DNA of 58,928 bases from Boothiomyces macroporosus. Its lineage: Eukaryota; Chytridiomycota; Chytridiomycetes; Rhizophydiales; Terramycetaceae. Both the position numbers and the translations under genes were made by a program. The DNA lies in assembly GCA_027604185.1 (NCBI GenBank), contig JADGKB010000090.1, forward strand, positions 1 to 58,928. Direction: 5' to 3'. Positions within the stretch are counted from its first letter, which is position 1; the number at the start of each line of letters is the position of its first letter. Shown here piece by piece: positions 9,449-21,224 of the stretch. The notes below the pieces were generated by a model that had not been told where the DNA came from, did not search any database, and saw only the letters and a program-made list of their open reading frames with translations.

Positions 9449-11707
9449 ATGACTGTAGCTAGCCCAACTACTCTGTATGACAAGGTATTCAACGACCACG
9501 TAATCGACACTATGGAAGATGGTACCTGCCTGATATATATTGACAGACATTTGGTACATGAAGTCACCTCGCCTCAAGCATTTGAAGGTCTTCGCAATGC
9601 AAATAGATCCGTGCGAAGACCAGATTTGACTCTCTCTACGGTCGATCATAATATCCCTACTTCTAGCCGCAAGGTATTTATCTTTAATTGCAGGAATTTA
9701 AAAATGTCTCTTCATTTGTCAAACAACCAGATTCTAAAGTCCAGTGTGAAACACTTGAAGATAACATAAAGGCATTCGGATTGACTTATTTCGGATTGGG
9801 GGACAAAAGACAGGGAATTGTCCATGTAATCGGACCAGAACAAGGTTTTACTCTCCCAGGAACCACAGTTGTGTGTGGAGATTCTCATACATCTACCCAC
9901 GGTGCATTTGGAGCTTTGGCCTTTGGTATTGGCACTTCTGAGGTTGAACATGTTCTTGCCACCCAAACTCTATTGCAAAAGAAGAGCAAGAATCTAAGAA
10001 TTTCTGTTAATGGAACCCTGCCTGTTGGGGTACAATCGAAAGATGTTATATTGCATATTATTGGAGTGATCGGAACTGCTGGTGGTACTGGACATGTTAT
10101 TGAATTTGCTGGACCAGTTATAGAATCACTTTCCATAGATGCTCGCATGTCTATCTGTAACATGTCTATTGAAGCTGGTGCTAGGGCTGGAATGATTGCC
10201 CCTGATCAAATTACATTTGATTATCTAAAAGGAAGACCACTGGCTCCAAAGGGTGCAGATTGGGAAAAGGCCGAAAAATACTGGAAATCACTCAGATCTG
10301 ATCCAGGTGCTAAATATGACAAGGAGGTGGTTATCAATGGTAGCGATATCATCCCTACGGTTACTTGGGGTACCACACCTCAAGATGTGGTGCAAATCAC
10401 TGGCAAAGTTCCTGACCCAGCATCATATTCGGATCTTGCCCAACGAGCAGGAGTAGAGAGAAGTTTGGAATACATGGGACTCACCCCAAACACCCCTATT
10501 AACGAAATTTCGATTGATAAGGTGTTTATCGGATCCTGCACAAACTCTAGAATTGAAGACTTGAGATCAGTAGCTCAAGTTGTTAAAGGACGAAAGGTTG
10601 CCTCTCACGTTTATGCAATGATTGTCCCTGGCTCTGGATTAATTAAGAAGCAGGCAGAAGATGAAGGACTAGCAAGCATTTTCACTGAAGCAGGGTTTGA
10701 TTGGAGAGAAGCAGGCTGCTCCATGTGCTTGGGAATGAATGAAGACCAGTTGAAGCCTTATGAAAGATGCGCTTCTACATCAAACAGAAACTTTGAAGGA
10801 AGACAAGGTTTCAAGGGAAGAACTCATTTAATGAGCCCGGCAATGGCAGCAGCAGCAGCAATTAAAGGGAAACTGGCGGATGTTAGAGAATTCATTCCTG
10901 TTGAGAGTGCACTTGTACTACAATTCGAAACAAAAGATTCAAAGAGCTACATTTTCCCATTCGCCCAGACTGATTACCCTACTGCCGGTGTTGCAGCTGA
11001 AAGCGATGATGGTCCTCAAGCGGGCATGCCTCCATTCACAGTTCTAAAAGGTACTGCAGCACCAATGCCAATGACAAATATCGACACTGACAAAATTATT
11101 CCAAAGCAGTTCTTGAAGACTATCAAACGTACTGGGCTTGGAACAGCGCTGTTTTATGAACTTCGTTACCATGCTGATGGCACCCCAGATCCAGAATTTG
11201 TACTGAACAAACCACAATATCAAAAGAGTAGCATTTTAATTGCTGGTGCTAACTTTGGATGTGGAAGTTCTCGCGAACATGCACCTTGGGCTTTGAATGA
11301 TTTTGGAATCAGATGCATTATTGCCCCAAGCTTTGCTGATATCTTTGAAAACAAGTAATTCGTTTATTTACCATAGCACCACCAAAAATGGCATGCTTCC
11401 AATTACTCTGCCTCAACAAACAGTAGATATTTTGTGTAAAGACGCTGAACAAGGGCTTGAATTAGAAGTCGATTTGCCAAATCAAGTTATTCGTAGAAGC
11501 GACGGGGATGAAATTTCCTTTAAGATTGAATCTTTTAGAAAGCACTGTCTGGTGAATGGACTTGATGATATTGGTCTCACCATGCAAAAGAAAAAGCTAA
11601 TTGCTTCCTTTGAATCGCACAGATCTGCAAATTATCCTTGGCTAGACGGCCAGAAATACCAAAAAGTCCCAATTGCAGTCGGAGGCGGTTCTAATACAGA
11701 TTGGTAA
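9449..11707 (+). CDS. LEU1: 3-isopropylmalate dehydratase, fused LeuC-LeuD
   Basis: 738 residues, three exons, introns at 9674-9693 (20 nt) and 11355-11376 (22 nt). It isomerises 2- and 3-isopropylmalate in leucine synthesis. The N-terminal LeuC part has [13 protein letters not shown], a [20 protein letters not shown] segment, and the 4Fe-4S Cys residues in IGSCTNSR and CSMCLGMN. The C-terminal LeuD part has [14 protein letters not shown] and [13 protein letters not shown]. The fused order is the fungal LEU1 organisation. I chose the first in-frame ATG (9449); the upstream open frame has no ATG. Activity implies leucine prototrophy at this step and an Fe-S supply. Confidence 0.96.
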
Positions 11708-11772
11708 TATTTAATAAAATGCTATTCGCTGGAATTGTATTTTTTGACTTGCGATTTTTCAGTCACACAACA

Positions 11773-12827
11773 ATGGGCAAAAAGCAATCTCCATATGCAT
11801 TAAAACTACAGTTAATTAGAGGAGCGATAATTAGCAGGAATCGATCGCTTCTAAGAGCGCTTGCGTTACAGAAGGGAGGGTTTTTGAAAAATTCCCTTCG
11901 AACGCAGGCTTGGATGATTCTGTTGAATTGTGAAAAAAATGTGGATATTGGATACCATAAAAGTACTTTTATCTTAATATAGTCGATCCAGAGGTTGCCA
12001 ACCAAATAGCACTTGATGTAAATCGCTCATTTGTACAAATGAACATTTCAGACCAGGATATTGTTTCCCTTCGACCAGTCCTACTTCGATCACTGTTAAA
12101 TATTTTCCAGCGGTTTCCATTTTTGCATTATTATCAAGGATATCATGATATATGCGCAATATTTCTGCTTGTACTGGGAGAAAAGAGGAGTAGAAAAGCA
12201 ATTCCAGCAGTAAGCATGTTATATCTAAGGGATTACATGGAAAAGGGGTTTGATGGGACAATGGATCAAGCGCATTGTATAATGAAGATATTACAAGCGG
12301 TGGATAGGGAACTATTCAAGTTTTTTGCTCAGATCCCAGAATTTCAACCTCATTTTTGTATATCTTGGATATTGACTTGGCTGTCCCATTGCGTCGACAA
12401 GAATATCTCTCCACGAATATTTGACGCACTCCTGGCAACTGAGCCCAGTTTCATTTTGTACATATCTTGTTTTATCATTGTGCAACATCGGGAACAGATT
12501 CTCCAAGTAGACCCAGAAATATCGGAAATCTTGCCAATTTTTATGAATCTTCCATTCAATGATATCAATTATGATGAAATAATAGATAAAGCTTCGAAAG
12601 CTCGTGGAAGTGTGGAATTTTCAAATCTAGGAGTCTTTTCATGCGTGAATACATACAAAGAGTTGGATGAAGATCGGATAGATTACGATCTCCTTGAATT
12701 CTATTTTGAAGAGAGGCAGAGGAAGCGCCCTGTAAAAGAAAAGTCAAAGATAAACGCCAGCTTGATTTTCAGCATTGGTGCAGTAGGAGTTGCTACAGCT
12801 CTAATTTATTATAATTACATAATATAA
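11773..12827 (+). CDS. Gyp8/TBC1D20-like Rab GTPase-activating protein
   Basis: 344 residues, one 20-nt intron (11963-11982). The TBC domain has YYQGYHDICAIFLL (TBC glutamine-finger motif), a RAWMIL-like opening (RTQAWMILLN) and MLYLRDYMEKG. A C-terminal hydrophobic segment (LIFSIGAVGVATALIYYNYII) is a tail anchor. This architecture matches TBC1D20/Gyp8, ER-membrane GAPs for Rab1/Ypt1. The usual arginine-finger motif (IxxDxxR) is not obvious: the corresponding region is VNRSFVQMN, so catalytic competence is uncertain. It follows LEU1 by 65 bp on the same strand. Confidence 0.8.
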
Positions 12828-12862
12828 GAATTTATTTAAAAAAGATATAACTTAAGAACAGC

Positions 12863-13401
12863 CTACTCATTGCACACTGTGTTTTTTGTAAATGGGCGAT
12901 TGCAGCCTTCAAAATTGCACACTTTGCAAACCCTGCGTCTTCTTTTTCTAGCTGGCCCTAAAGACAATGTTTGATTGCTGCTTTCTGGTCTGCCAAGTTC
13001 AAAAATAGAAGGCAGTATTTTGGTATTTGTTCCCCCATTAATAATTTGTGGGAGGATGATTGGAGGCAGTTGAACGGAATTTTGTCCAAGCAAAGCCTCC
13101 ATTGAATCAAGCCTTTTTTCTAGATTGGCAAGTCTATCCATCAAAAGGTTGTCGCTTTCTACCATTAGTAAAAAATACTTTGCACCTTGTCTTGTTGTTG
13201 TAGGAGACTAGTTTTTTCTCGTTGGAGGTTCGACAAGAATGAGTTGGCGGTAAACAACAGATTATTGAATTTATGGTCTCGGTCTTCTGCATCCCATGCT
13301 TGTAGTTTTCTCTTTGCGGCGAGCATTTCTCTTTCTGCATGGATACACTGGTCTTTGGCGTGTTCAACTGCCTGCTCAAGGTTGTGAAAGTTTTCTTTCA
13401 T
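12863..13401 (-). CDS. coiled-coil protein with C-terminal Cys motif, unknown
   Basis: 172 residues, one 20-nt intron. The start is the ATG at 13401 because upstream codons of the open frame lack ATG; a TATAAATA lies just upstream of it. Residues 1-110 form a coiled coil (ENFHNLEQAVEHAKDQC, NLEKRLDSMEALLG). The tail is strongly basic (ARKRRRR) and followed by CKVCNFEGCNRPFTKNTVC, a spacing (C-X2-C-X4-C-X8-C) that could bind zinc. I do not recognise the family. A nuclear DNA- or RNA-binding role is possible from the basic/Cys tail but is only inference. Confidence 0.6.
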
Positions 13402-13681
13402 GGTGTTAAACTTAAGGGTGCGTTCACAATATTTATAAGGATCAGTCCCAAACACGTTTTTGTTTGAAACACCAAGACCACGTTTTTTTGAACTATTTAT
13501 GATAAAGAGAATGGGATTCAGTGTTTAAATTCATGTTGGTTTAATTTAAAGATTAACTCAACATTGAATGATTTTGTCCGTTGCAATTGTTCAAAGCTGC
13601 ACCTTAAGGGTTTCTTTGTTAAGGGACCCATGAAGCGGCCAACTCCAAGATAAACACGTTTTGCGCAAACGATTTTATTCT

Positions 13682-16223
13682 TTAATCGCTCGACTCCCAA
13701 TTGGATAACACGGTTCGGAGAACAGGAAACTCGATGCACGTTTCTTTCAAGCCTTCCTTTTCAACATGTTGGAGGTAGAGATCCAAGCTTTTCTTGATCA
13801 CCTTTCTAATATCCATATCCGAATGTCTTTCTAAATATTGCACATATTCCGCTTCTGACCAACCGCAAACTACTGTAGGGAAAGGGATAGCTTTAGAGTA
13901 CAGCAACAAATAATGACAAACAAAAATATAATCCACTGCGGTGAATGTTGGAACCTTTTCTAATTTCAAGAATAATAGTTTTCTACATTAGAAATCTCTT
14001 TACCGATATGCTTTAAACTGACGGGACATTTTCAATTCTTCCAGTTGAATATGCGCGATAGATAAAGATTGTGCGAAAACATACTCTATTTGTGTTAAGT
14101 CAGAGGCTATTTTCAGCTTTCCCTGATCACCCGCAGGCATTGTTGAAACATGCAATAGTTGCAAGTGCATCAAGTGATCACAAAACGTAAGAATCCTGGG
14201 TTATCCACTGCTTACCACTTTTGAGAATACTCTTTACATTGCAATTTAATCAAGAATTCCTTGAAAACCCACTTGACTTTGGCCATATATTCGTGCAAAT
14301 ATAGACTGGTTTCTGGCCTACCAGTCTGTATTAGAGACGGTGGCTTATTTCTATTATTACTATTAGGCTTACATCTTGTAGTCTTCCTTGTGAACTTTAG
14401 CAATAACAACTTGTAATTCTGCCACTAAATTTAGGAAGATTGCCTCGGAAATATGCGTCATTTGATTTACAATAGTCTTGGATTAAATATCATGTACTGT
14501 GGTTAATTTATCTATGGCGTCATCAATAACAGTGGATTCATAGTCTGCTAATAGCCCCCAAATGTTGTCTGAAAGGGTAAACAAACAATTGATGATATCG
14601 ATTTTCAGCAATTGGACAGGTGCTGGGATTGTTCCTGTTATTGAAAATGGAGAGTCAGTGTTTACCTAATGTTAACAAAAGCTACCAAAATCACAATTTT
14701 TTGCAGAAACATATTGGTAGCTTTAACCACATTTTTCATTATCAGGGACAACAAGTGTCCATCAAACTTTACCGCATGTAATTCACTAGATATAGTTCTA
14801 AAAAATTTGTTGGCATCTTCAGCACTTAGCGATCTAACAACGTTTCTGTCAGGCAAAATCGAAGAAACAGACTCCAAAAGTCGGGTGGAAGATCTGCTAA
14901 TATAGGCAGCTTCAAATGATGAGAGAGTTTTCAACAACAAGGCTGTTTCGTTGCTGGATTAAACTATAAATACCTTTCGTTTTGTTGTGAATTGTTCAAC
15001 AAAGCAACTCTGTTGAATAACTCAAGAAACACTCTGAGCAACTTTGGATATCCAGCTTCCAATACTTGACGCAGAAATTGAGAGCCTTTAGTAGCAGCAG
15101 TGATTTCCTGTTCTAAAGTAGTGGACACTGCTTTCCAGAAATATTCTCTGACTTCAGAGTTTATGGCCTAGAGTCAAATATCATTTACAGATACTACTAC
15201 ATCCAGCAAGGTGGACTGACTGATCGTTTCCTTTTTTCTGGAAAGAAAAGTCTCCAAATTGTGAACATTACATGCGAACCGATAGATAGAATCATTGAGC
15301 TTTTCTGTTCTACTCCACAATATTCCTGCCCAAGCTGCTAGATTTGAACTTTGCACTTTTCCTTGAGAAGCAATCAGCTGCTTTTTGGTTTCTTCATTAT
15401 TAAAAAAATACCAGTCATTTCTTGATTGAGAGAATTGATATCAAACGTATTGTGGGCTTCTGCGCCAATCTCAGTAATATAACTATCAAGTAAACTTTTC
15501 ACCATTTCTGGCACCTGTTGGAGATTTGAATAGATCTGAATTCCTTTAGCCAAGCTAGCTTGATTCTCCATTAATTCAAAATTACATCTTTGAGACCTTC
15601 CTCAATCCAATCTAATCCTTGTTTACGGACTTTTTCGGAAATTTCATTATATTTTTGTAATTCCGTCAAAATATTTTCATCTTCAGATAGTCCGTGTTCC
15701 TTCAACACCGAATCTACAATAAAATCGTGATTACCAATTTCATAAATATATAGAGCTGCTCTTGGATATTCTTCCAAACTTGTAACTGGCTCCAAACGCA
15801 CGTAAATCTGCAGAAATCGTTGGATCGAACGCAAATAATCCGTCTCTTTTGAGATATCCGATATTTCTCCAATCAATTTCTTCATTTCTTCATATGGATC
15901 CACAATCTTTGCTTTTGTTCTAAATTAGATGAAATTACTTTTTGTAATTTCTCTTCAACTTTTCGCACTCTTCATTAATTGCAATGAATATATCCGACAA
16001 TTCCTGCAAGTCTTTAACTCCATTGAGCAGCTCCACATGGGAATCCAGCACTTGCTGATTGATTTGTTTCTTCAAGAAATCCATGTTGAACGTGAGAGTA
16101 GCGTTGTAGTCTTTTTGCTTTAAAAGCTCATGAGCTAGTTTCACAGAGTCAAATGAGTTTCCCTGGTATTCAACGAATCCTGAATTAGTGATACGAACCG
16201 GGTGTGTTTAGAAAATCTGCCAT
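13682..16223 (-). CDS. COG5: conserved oligomeric Golgi complex subunit 5
   Basis: 772 residues, twelve exons, eleven introns of 19-22 nt. It tethers intra-Golgi retrograde vesicles as part of COG lobe B. Orthologous landmarks appear in order: WSRTEKLNDSIYRF, LSRKKETIS, the GYPKLLRVFLELFNRV helix, ETSLYLHEYMAKV, then QFKAYRKLLFLK and a C-terminal CGWSEAEYVQYLERH segment matching the human C-terminus. The first intron uses an unusual GTTCGT donor. Every junction restores frame; read through, the gene would be a string of short fragments. The start is 58 bp from the end of the upstream TMEM135-like gene. Confidence 0.92.
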
Positions 16224-16281
16224 TTCCAGATTGCTTTGAAAAAGTTAAAAAATACTGAGCGGTATTGCATTAATATTTTAT

Positions 16282-18048
16282 TCAGTTGATTCCAAAGAAG
16301 CGATACATGAACTTGCGATATCTAGGTCAAGATGGATTTACCCCGCATGGATTGAGCCAGGATCATTTTGATAGAGCGTCATCAGTACTCCAGTAGACAA
16401 TGAGAAATAAATACATTCACCCAAAGGTACCTGTCGCAAATATCCTTTTGCGACCATAGAGTTCCAAAATGATTCAATTGCTCTGGGCAAGCAATACATT
16501 CCCAGTTCTAATCTCCTTCCTGGCTGTTCAAGGAGAACCATAGCACCAGCTGTGATACCGTTCACTAGTATTAATAGTTAATTACAATAATACATCCATA
16601 TCTCATCCTTTCCTCGTAGATTTCTGAATAAGCACGGTAAAGACCAAGCTGCAGTCACATAGCAAGACAAAAATAACATGGAGCGGAGCGTAGATTTGAC
16701 ATACTTTTTGAAAGAATTCTTTGGATCTTTTAACAGCTTCTTTCCTCTAAATATTATAGACATCACCTACGTTTAGGAAAACTTACCAAATTAAGTGGTG
16801 CATAAAGTTGAAATGCCCTTTTCCACTCACCCCAGAATGCAGTGACTGCACCCTTTGTACAATACATTGTTGGAGGATGTTGCAATCCACACATTACAAA
16901 TTCGTGAGGAGCCTGTTGGATGATATCTTTCAGAGCGTCTAATTGGTCGACTGGTAGTCCAGTTGGAACTGCATCCCTGAAATTTGTCACACCTTCAATA
17001 AATTTCGAGCTGGGCGAAATAGCACAACCAGCAATGGTTGAACCCATAGCATCCAGATATTGACGAGGTTTTTTGGGATAAAGTGCTCGAACACCTCCAT
17101 GGGTGATGAGGAAAGATAGGTAGGATTTCGTAAGAGTATCAGGTTCACAAACGTAAGCGTACAGAATTTGGCTTGAAGATATCATCATTGTTAAAGCACC
17201 AAACATTTGTCTAATTGACTTTCTAGCTGGGTGGTGAGTGTGCGTCATATCTTGTTAGAACTGCATTACCATCTATATCTTCCATTGAATCTACTGGTGA
17301 GTGAGGTGCTTTTTCTTTTATTTCTTTGCGCGGCAGTTGCTGTCTAGTTTTTGAATTAAATCTTCTCTCAGCAATTGGTGAAGTGTCAGGAATATGTTTT
17401 GAGAATAGTTTATGAACGTGATGTCTCCACATCCATCTGAAAATAAAGTGGAATGTTCTGGTGCTGAGATATAACGCAATCATCACTCTCCTCGATCTGT
17501 TTTTGTCAAGCAGAATAGATAGCCCAGCAAATGTACCAGCAACAAAAGCGTTTATAGCGCTGTTACTTTTTCGGTAGTATCTCAACATGCATAATATCCC
17601 CTTGTATGAAGAAATGAACGTTGACATGAACAGGGCAAACGAAGTGGTATCTCTTCCACCCAATTTGACAAACAATTCCGGCCTATATTAACAAAGGGCT
17701 ACCTTTTAAAGATCTTTCCAGTCAAAATACTGGGAACCAAGCCTAATGCGTATTTGAGAGCATAAGTAATTGCAAAGGATCTAATCCAACCTCTGATACA
17801 GTTCCCAGTACAGCTGCCCGCATGTTTACATAGCTTTGGCCTCCCGCTCTTTGACTCTTCCAATTGCTTTAAATTATCACTACATTAAGGATATATTACA
17901 CAGAGAGTTGGCGTAATCTTTCTTGTAAGGCATTGAACGAGACTATCAGAGCTTCTGTATCTTTGTCGGTGAGAGCCTTGGATAATACCTGGGCAATGCT
18001 CTCGATAAAGTTTTCCCAAAGTGACAATGACTGATCCCCACTCGACAT
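16282..18048 (-). CDS. TMEM135-like peroxisomal/mitochondrial membrane protein
   Basis: 548 residues, seven exons, introns of 19-21 nt. The N-terminal Cys-rich block (CKHAGSCTGNCIRGWIRSF) followed by ALKYALGLVPSIL, and the C-terminal LPRAIESFWN and STGVLMTLYQNDPGSI, match the TMEM135 family, linked to peroxisome and mitochondrial dynamics in animals. Several hydrophobic segments indicate a multi-pass membrane protein. The duplicated half-structure of the family is visible (AGTFAGLSILL in the first half, GITAGAMVLLE in the second). Start MSSGDQSLSLWENF. Confidence 0.8.
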
Positions 18049-18153
18049 TTACCTTTTGGCAAATTGAACGCAATTAAATATTTGCACATGACTTTCGGTC
18101 CGTAATTCAAGCCACAAGGCAAAATTAGCCTCTCAATAACAGGTTCATATCTA

Positions 18154-20654
18154 CTAGTTTATTGATCGAAAATCTGGTTTTGTTGGGCTCTTGACACAAG
18201 TTCCTCTTTTATCTACTAACCACAGCCCATATCCAACCAGCACGTCTTGATTATTACTTGGCGAGTGGGTATGTATTAGATAAAAGTCATCAAAGTCTTT
18301 GGGAATCTGGAGGGGAGCATTGATAAATATCTTACTTGACATGAACGAAAAGGGATCCAGATATTTCACATGAATTGAGTTGGGATCCAGTGACTCGCTA
18401 AACAAGTCTCTACTGTACAACTTTCTATCAGGTAATGACACTGATATCGATGTCTGGCGGGATAACAGTCGGCGAATCGCATCCTCGTCATCGAGAATTG
18501 ACGACTTGTCCACTTCCTGCTGGACCATATCAATAAAATCAAGACTAGCCTTGCCTTGTCTGAAATGCATTATCCCTGCGGATGGAACTGGGGGTAAATT
18601 AGATAAATGATTTCCATTGTCCAAGGCAATGAAAACATCAGCACTATTGTCTGTAATGAATCTAAAATCTTTTAAAGCGACAGTGTCAGAATCCAAGTAC
18701 CACACAGAAAACCCAGCATCCAATATCATTTTGATTACTTTTGGCTTTGCACGCATAATTCTTTTCAAATCAGGACTTTTTGGCGATTCTGCTAGTTCAA
18801 TTGGGTTCAATCCTGGAATCAAGATCGCTGCTTTTTTTTGAGCCAGTAAGCTTTCATAAATATCTAAATCTAATGTCCAGTAAATGATATTATTGATTCC
18901 CAGCTTGGAGAAACTGCATATTAGGTTGGCAGTCGTCAAAAAATACTGAGAATTGAATGGCACAACAACCAACTGGTTTTTCTCTGCAATCTTTTCTCCA
19001 AATTCTTTCAAGCATTCAATCCGAACGCTAATTTGTTCCAAAGTACACTTTCCAGGTTTTTCATCAATGTAATGATTTTCGCTAATCCATTCTATCAACT
19101 TGTGTTCGCCAAAGATTGTGCCTAAAGCATTCATTTTTCTGATGAAATAAAATGAGGGATCTTCCTCAAAAGTTGGGAAAAGATATCTGTCTTTGTATCC
19201 CAGCCATGCAGGATGCGATCCTCCATTGAACCGAAGGTATCTCTTGTTGTTATTCAAGATCTTTCCAAAGAATTGAGGAGAGTTTACCATAACTTGATTA
19301 ACTATCACTTACCAGTGGCAATATATGATTCATCCGGAATGTATGTATGTTCCGCAAAAGCAAGGAAAGTAATCGCATGAGGATCACTTCTGAAGAATTT
19401 GACTGCTTCAGGTGTAAGGATCATCCATTGATGGTGCTTGTAAGCCCTCCAATGATTAAACGGCCAAGTGACAACGCCCAACTCTGCTGGGTGGTATACA
19501 GAAGAGTAATCCTCTTCTCCAAGATGCACACGGTAAAAACGTTCTGCCAAATCCGCTACAGTTAACAAAAAGTACAAGTTTCGGACCAGTATTCAATAAA
19601 GTTTTTGTTTTTGTATTTTTCTTGTGAAAGCAGTTTGTGTATCTGCGCATTTCTCTTGATTGGCCAGTCGTAATTCGATAAATTGATAATATAATCCCAA
19701 TCTGCTAAATCTAGTAGCTCCCAGAATCCTGCCAGCTGAGTGAATACAAGCGAAATATGGCCCCAGATATTATGGAATCTATTCCTGGCCATGAATATGG
19801 CCGATTCAGGGTTTTTATCAGATCTGTCGCTGACCCATTTATCCAACTTTTTGTAAAGCTTTTCGCATTTTTCTCGTGCGTCCACATGAATCAAAGTAAT
19901 TGCATCGCCATCGTCTAGTATATCCAGCAAAAGTGTGATTTGTTCAAACCCTTTGATGTCATGCACCATTAATAAATAGGCAATCTTAAATTTTCGTCTA
20001 GGTCCAGGTAAATAAGATCTCTCTGGAGCGATTGATGGTATAATATCTTTAAAATAGTTGATGGGGTCAACATGATGTAACAAACTACTTTGAGTCAAAT
20101 TTGCAACAGTAGATTGACCCTCAGCCGCTAAATAACATGACACGCGTTTAACCTCCTGATGTTAAATTTGAGTACTTTGACACTGGCCATATGAAATGCC
20201 CGGAGTAACGCTTGAAATATATCGTATGCTTTCGAGTCTATCATATTAATAAACAAGTTCAAATCTGGATTCTTCTCTGCTACCGAACCTTCCAAATCCT
20301 TTATTGGCACTAGAGCATCAAATTCACTTTTGTCCAGCATTTTGCAGAATTTGAAACCAGACACTCTAAAATACCGATTTTGCTCTGCAAATTCGAAAAG
20401 ATCCTGCTCTTCAAAATAGCTTGCTTTCTCTTCCATTTTAATGTCCAGGTATGCATCGTTTAAAAGTGAGTTTGGGGAGAATGGAATCAAATTCGAATGT
20501 GGTATTACGGGAATGTTCACTGCGCTCTTCTACCATTAGAAAAAAATACTTTGGGAATATCCTGCAGCTCAGTGCTAGAAGAGCTTTTCTGAGATATCAA
20601 AACCAGTAAAAATACCATGAATAGCACCAGCAACAAACGAACCCATTTTTTCAT
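18154..20654 (-). CDS. two-domain glycosyltransferase (Branch + GT77-like)
   Basis: 806 residues, five exons, four 20-nt introns. It begins with a type II signal anchor (KKWVRLLLVLFMVFLLVLIS), placing it in the Golgi lumen. Residues about 200-440 resemble the Branch family (core-2/I GlcNAc-transferase and xylosyltransferase): FKIAYLLMVHD, NLSNYDWPIK, AEHTYIPDESYIAT. Residues about 480-780 resemble nucleotide-diphospho-sugar transferase PF03407 with a WYLDSDTVAL DXD motif and DNGNHLSNLPPVPSAG. The two domains are in one frame confirmed by spliced junctions. The acceptor is unknown; xylose-containing glycoprotein or glycan synthesis is plausible. Confidence 0.75.
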
Positions 20655-20676
20655 TGGATTTTGGTGAGAAAAATAT

Positions 20677-20770
20677 TTCTCTACTTTCGAGCACACAATT
20701 CTCTACTTTCGAGCACAATTCTCTGCTTTCGAGCACAATTCTCTGCTTTAGAGCACACAATTCTCTGTGC
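20677..20770. repeat. 20/22-bp minisatellite, about 4.5 units
   Basis: Units read ttctctactttcgagcacaa with minor changes (act/gct, cga/aga, optional extra ac), starting at 20677, 20699, 20719 and 20739, then a partial unit at 20761. It lies just upstream of the glycosyltransferase start. Confidence 0.85.
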
Positions 20771-21224
20771 TAAAATCCAAGAACATCGTAGCTCTGAGTT
20801 TTATCTCAATCGCCAGTTATCCGTACTGGTGGATAGCAAGCAAGAACCCATAAATTTCTACTTGAGCGTCTTGAATACGTCGGATCATCTTAGGGTGTAT
20901 CTTATTCCTATATTGGAAGAGTCCAAACTTCAACTTTGACGTTAGAAGGTGTTCAGGGAGCGGATCTGCTAGAGAAAGATAACTAGGGCAATAGAAAGTT
21001 ATGAACAGGCTCTCCTGTAGTTAAACGCTACCTATAACCAACGAGTAAACAAAAAAATCGTGTCACAAAAAAATCCAGATGCAATCCAGAAAAGTAGACA
21101 TACACTAACGTAGGCTCTGAAGCCGCAGGGAAGAGCAAATCAATACTTTGAGCTGGGACACCGTGGAAGGTAAATAAAATTTTGATAAAGAAAAACTGGA
21201 TGGGTTCCCTCAGAAAGACAACTC
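20771..21224. other. intergenic between divergent genes
   Basis: Upstream region shared by the glycosyltransferase (minus) and CENP-C (plus). A plus-strand open stretch ending at 20939 encodes FYLSVLNTSDHLRVYLIP, but it lacks an ATG outside the minisatellite and I do not recognise it. Confidence 0.4.

Noticed and set aside
13518..13680. Small minus-strand frame (MGPLTKKPLRCSFEQ) between COG5 and the coiled-coil/Cys gene
   Set aside because: No family features and no splice sites linking it to either neighbour.
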